Source of the DNA: Methanomassiliicoccus sp.
GTDB taxonomy: Archaea; Thermoplasmatota; Thermoplasmata; Methanomassiliicoccales; JACIVX01
Length of the DNA: 9,072 bases
Reading direction: 5' to 3'
Assembly (NCBI GenBank): GCA_020725985.1
Contig: DYTM01000044.1
Location: forward strand, 1-9,072
Below are positions 6,424 to 9,072 of the stretch, piece by piece (positions within the stretch are counted from its first letter, which is position 1; each line of letters opens with the position of its first letter). The notes below the pieces were generated by a model that saw only the letters and a program-made list of their open reading frames with translations, made no database searches and had not been told where the DNA came from. The translations under genes and the position numbers were made by a program.

Positions 6424-6446
6424 TTCGCAAACGCCCCTTCGCAAAC
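6424..6446 (+). repeat. 9-base direct repeat upstream of lhr
   Basis: TTCGCAAAC occurs at 6424-6432 and again at 6438-6446, separated by GCCCC, so the period is 14 bases. It lies between the two divergent TATA-like boxes, directly beside the one assigned to lhr. It could be a regulator-binding site; no further copy was noticed in the window. Confidence 0.5.
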
Positions 6447-6454
6447 TAGTAATA
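6446..6454 (+). promoter_or_regulatory. TATA-like box for lhr
   Basis: CTAGTAATA is the most A/T-rich stretch before the helicase gene. Transcription would begin near 6476, leaving a leader of about 23 bases with GAGG at 6488-6491. The match to an archaeal TATA box is modest. Confidence 0.35.
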
Positions 6455-6498
6455 GAAGGAGGGCGAATGGGCCATGATTCAAGGTCTGAGGAACGCGG

Positions 6499-9072
6499 AT
6501 GGAAAGGGTAACGAAGGCCCACACGAAGGATCAGGTGATGTCCCTGATGGAGCCGCTCGTGGCGGAGTGGTTCAGCCGGAAGTTCTCGGGGCTCACCGAG
6601 CCCCAGTCCTACGCCATCCCACTCATTCATGAGAGGAAGAGCGTTCTCGTTTCCTCCCCGACCGGCTCGGGGAAGACTCTCACCGCCTTCCTATCGATAA
6701 TCAACGAGCTCTTCAAGTACGCAAAGGAGGGGAAGCTCGAGGACCGGGTGTACGCCGTCTACGTTTCCCCGCTCAAGGCGCTCGCCAACGACATCAACAG
6801 GAACCTCGAGGAACCCCTCCGGGAAATGAGGTCCCTCGCGGAGGAGAAGGGGATACCGTTTCCTGAGATCAGGGTGGGGGTGAGGTCCGGTGATACCTCG
6901 GCCTACGAAAGGCAGAAGATGGTGAGGAAGCCCCCTCACATATTCATCACAACCCCCGAGTCGCTCGCACTGGTCCTCGCTGCGCCGAAGTTCCGGGGGA
7001 GCTTCTCGAAGGTCGAGTATGTCATCGTGGACGAGGTGCATGAGGTGTGCGACTCGAAGAGGGGCGTCTTCCTCTCCCTCACACTCGAGCGGCTCCTGGC
7101 CTACTGCACGAGGGAGTTCGTTCGGGTCGGTCTTTCGGCGACGCTCGCCCCGGTGGAGGAGATAGCTGCGTTCCTGGTCGGCCTCGAGAACGGAGCGCCG
7201 CGGCCGGTCAAGATCGTCGAGGTCCGGAGTCGCAAAGACCTCGATCTTAAGGTCCTCTGCCCGACCGAGGACATGACCGCTCTGCCGTATGAGATCGTCA
7301 ACTCGAAGATGTACGACATGCTCAGGGAGATGATCGAGGAGCATCGGACCACCCTCGTCTTCACCAACACGAGGAGCGGGACGGAAAGCGTCGTCTACAA
7401 GCTGAAGGAGCGGGGGGCGGAGAGCATCGAGGCCCACCACGGGAGTCTGAGCAAGGAGACAAGGCTCGGAGTGGAGGAGAGGCTGAAGAGGGGGGAGCTG
7501 AGGTGCGTCGTCTCGTCCACCTCCCTCGAGCTGGGGATCGACATCGGTTCGATCGACCTGGTCTGCCAGGTCGGATCCCCGAAGTCGGTCGCGAAAGGCC
7601 TCCAGCGCTTCGGCAGGAGCGGGCACAGCTACGGGCGGACCTCAAAGGGCCGGATGATCGTCTTCGATAACGACGACCTTGTCGAGTGCGCCGTCCTGTC
7701 GAGAGCGGCGCACAAGAACAGGATCGATAGGGTGACCATCCCCGAGAACTGCCTGGATGTGCTGGCTCAGACCGTCGTGGGGATGTCGATCGAGAACCGC
7801 TGGAGCGTGGAGGAAGCCCTTCGGCTCGTCAGGAGATCGCACTGCTACAGGCGTCTTCCCGGAGAGAGCTTCCTCGACGTCCTCCGATACCTCGGGAGCA
7901 AGGACGCCTTCGAGGGCGTGTACTCGAAGATATGGTACGACGAGGGGGAGGGTCGCTTCGGGAGGAAGCGCGGGGCGAGGATGATCTACTTCCTCAATCT
8001 CGGGACAATTCCCGAGGAGGCGTCGTACAAGGTCTTCTCGGAGAGAGGCGGCCAGGTAGGGGATCTCTCGGAGAAGTTCGTGGAGCGATTGTCCCCGAGG
8101 GACATCTTTGTCCTTGGCGGGAGAACCTACGAGCACGTCCGGACGCGAGGGATGCGGGTCTTCGTTCGGGCTGCGACAGGAAAGAAGCCGACGGTCCCCT
8201 CCTGGACCGGGGAGATGCTTCCCCGGAGCTTCGATCTGTCGATGGAGGTGGCGAGGTTCCGCAGGGAGCTGTGCGAGCGACTGGATGATAGCGACGACAG
8301 GATCCTGGCCTGGCTCGTCGACGGCTTCGACCTGGACGAGGGCTCGGCGAGATCGATCCTCAGCTACTTCCGGGAGCAGCGGACGGCGTGCGGGATCATC
8401 CCGAACGACAAGACCCTTCTCGTTGAAGGCTACAGGGATGTCGCCGGCACCCACAGCGTCATCTTCCACTTCCCCTTCGGGCGGAGGGTGAACGACGCCC
8501 TCTCCCGCGCCTACGCCTTCCAGCTCACCCAGCAGCTCGGCCGCAACCTGAGCGTCTCCGTGACGGACGACGGGTTCATGATCACCTCCCCCCGGAAGGT
8601 TGAGCTGAAGGGCCTCGAAAGGATCGTCTCATCCTCGCATCTGGAGGGCGTGCTGCGGAAGGCCATCAAGGACTCGGAGATATTCAAGCAGCGTTTCCGC
8701 CACACAGCCGCCAGGAGCTTCATGATTCTCCGCAACTACAAGGGCCGGGAGATATCGGTCAACAGGCAGCAGGTCCGATCGGGCTACCTCCTCGACTCGC
8801 TCGGCGAGATGGAAAGGGTCCCGGTGGTGGAGGAGACCTACCGGGAGATACTCAACGACGTCATGGACATCGAGAATGCCCGGGAGGTGCTCGAATCGAT
8901 CGAGAACGGGCGGGTCGGGACGGAGGTCGTCGACTACTCCTCCGTTCCCTCCCCCTTCGCCCACAGCATCGTCCTCGCCGGCATATCGGACATCGTGCTC
9001 ATGGAGGACAGGAGCTCCCTCCTCAAGGAGCTCCACCGCAGGATACTGTCGAAGGTCATGGCCTCGGAGATA
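6499..9072 (+). CDS. lhr: Lhr-family ATP-dependent superfamily 2 helicase (3' end outside window)
   Basis: The frame stays open from ATG 6499 to the window end, 858 codons, close to the length of an archaeal Lhr core protein. Lhr enzymes are ATP-driven 3'-5' helicases acting on DNA and RNA-DNA hybrids, linked to repair. RecA domain 1 shows Gln36 in TEPQSYAIP, Walker A SSPTGSGKT at 52-60, motif Ib TTPESL at 151-156, a DEVH box at 178-181 and motif III SAT at 213-215. RecA domain 2 shows VFTNTRSGTE at 287-296, STSLELGIDIG at 340-350 and motif VI QRFGRSGH at 369-376. The winged-helix region and the Lhr-specific C-terminal core follow, including PSWTGE at 567-572; its W569 probably matches the DNA-stacking Trp of bacterial Lhr (inference). 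The start is fixed by an in-frame TGA at 6487-6489 and supported by GAGG seven bases before the ATG. Confidence 0.93.
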   Translation, partial: MERVTKAHTKDQVMSLMEPLVAEWFSRKFSGLTEPQSYAIPLIHERKSVLVSSPTGSGKTLTAFLSIINELFKYAKEGKLEDRVYAVYVSPLKALANDINRNLEEPLREMRSLAEEKGIPFPEIRVGVRSGDTSAYERQKMVRKPPHIFITTPESLALVLAAPKFRGSFSKVEYVIVDEVHEVCDSKRGVFLSLTLERLLAYCTREFVRVGLSATLAPVEEIAAFLVGLENGAPRPVKIVEVRSRKDLDLKVLCPTEDMTALPYEIVNSKMYDMLREMIEEHRTTLVFTNTRSGTESVVYKLKERGAESIEAHHGSLSKETRLGVEERLKRGELRCVVSSTSLELGIDIGSIDLVCQVGSPKSVAKGLQRFGRSGHSYGRTSKGRMIVFDNDDLVECAVLSRAAHKNRIDRVTIPENCLDVLAQTVVGMSIENRWSVEEALRLVRRSHCYRRLPGESFLDVLRYLGSKDAFEGVYSKIWYDEGEGRFGRKRGARMIYFLNLGTIPEEASYKVFSERGGQVGDLSEKFVERLSPRDIFVLGGRTYEHVRTRGMRVFVRAATGKKPTVPSWTGEMLPRSFDLSMEVARFRRELCERLDDSDDRILAWLVDGFDLDEGSARSILSYFREQRTACGIIPNDKTLLVEGYRDVAGTHSVIFHFPFGRRVNDALSRAYAFQLTQQLGRNLSVSVTDDGFMITSPRKVELKGLERIVSSSHLEGVLRKAIKDSEIFKQRFRHTAARSFMILRNYKGREISVNRQQVRSGYLLDSLGEMERVPVVEETYREILNDVMDIENAREVLESIENGRVGTEVVDYSSVPSPFAHSIVLAGISDIVLMEDRSSLLKELHRRILSKVMASEI

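Noticed and set aside
6372..6524. A 51-residue N-terminal extension of the surface protein.
   Set aside because: It would place coding sequence over the divergent promoter region and into the start of lhr, and would bury a normal signal peptide inside the protein.
6691..7626. A 311-codon open frame on the minus strand.
   Set aside because: It lies wholly antisense to lhr, whose helicase motifs are complete in this region. The translation is rich in Arg, Pro, Leu, Asp and Glu with no recognisable domain, as expected of a G+C-rich shadow frame.
7642..8469. A 275-codon open frame on the minus strand.
   Set aside because: It is antisense to the lhr core region and has no recognisable motif; long antisense frames are common at this base composition.

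Overview
The window is archaeal chromosome with high G+C and strong use of AGG arginine codons. The evidence is an NMD3 ribosome-biogenesis protein, a probable DUF424 protein, an archaeal Lhr-type helicase, a split class I (Fe-S) fumarase, TATA-like boxes at transcription-unit starts, and Shine-Dalgarno sites mainly inside operons. A Thermoplasmatota-type euryarchaeon fits the layout, the leaderless-looking genes and the CarboxypepD-repeat surface protein. That lineage call is inference.

Layout, left to right. (1) Plus strand, 1-1167: the 3' end of a probable DUF424 gene, then nmd3 one base later, a translation/ribosome unit. (2) Minus strand, 3720 down to 1172: an operon of ABC ATPase, six-helix ABC-2 permease and a CinA-like (COG1058) nucleotide-binding protein, with gaps of 4 and 19 bases. 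Its end is 4 bases from the end of nmd3, and the two stop codons lie in one 12-base perfect palindrome. (3) A divergent promoter region of 116 bases, 3721-3836. (4) Plus strand, 3837-5296: the alpha and beta subunits of class I fumarate hydratase, overlapping by 4 bases (GTGA). An imperfect palindrome is centred on the alpha start codon. (5) Minus strand, 6371 down to 5331: a secreted, membrane-anchored protein with three carboxypeptidase-regulatory-like beta domains, ten N-glycosylation sequons and a PGF motif before its C-terminal helix. It looks leaderless. (6) A second divergent promoter region, 6372-6498, holding a 9-base direct repeat. (7) Plus strand, 6499 to the window end: an Lhr-family superfamily 2 helicase, 858 codons without a stop.

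Almost all of the window is explained by ordinary core or accessory archaeal genes. I see no CRISPR array, mobile element, tRNA or rRNA gene, and no clear new multi-gene system. The points worth a second look are the palindrome over the fumarase start codon, the CinA-like gene inside an ABC exporter operon, the C-terminal architecture of the surface protein, the direct repeat upstream of lhr, and the DUF424-nmd3 linkage.
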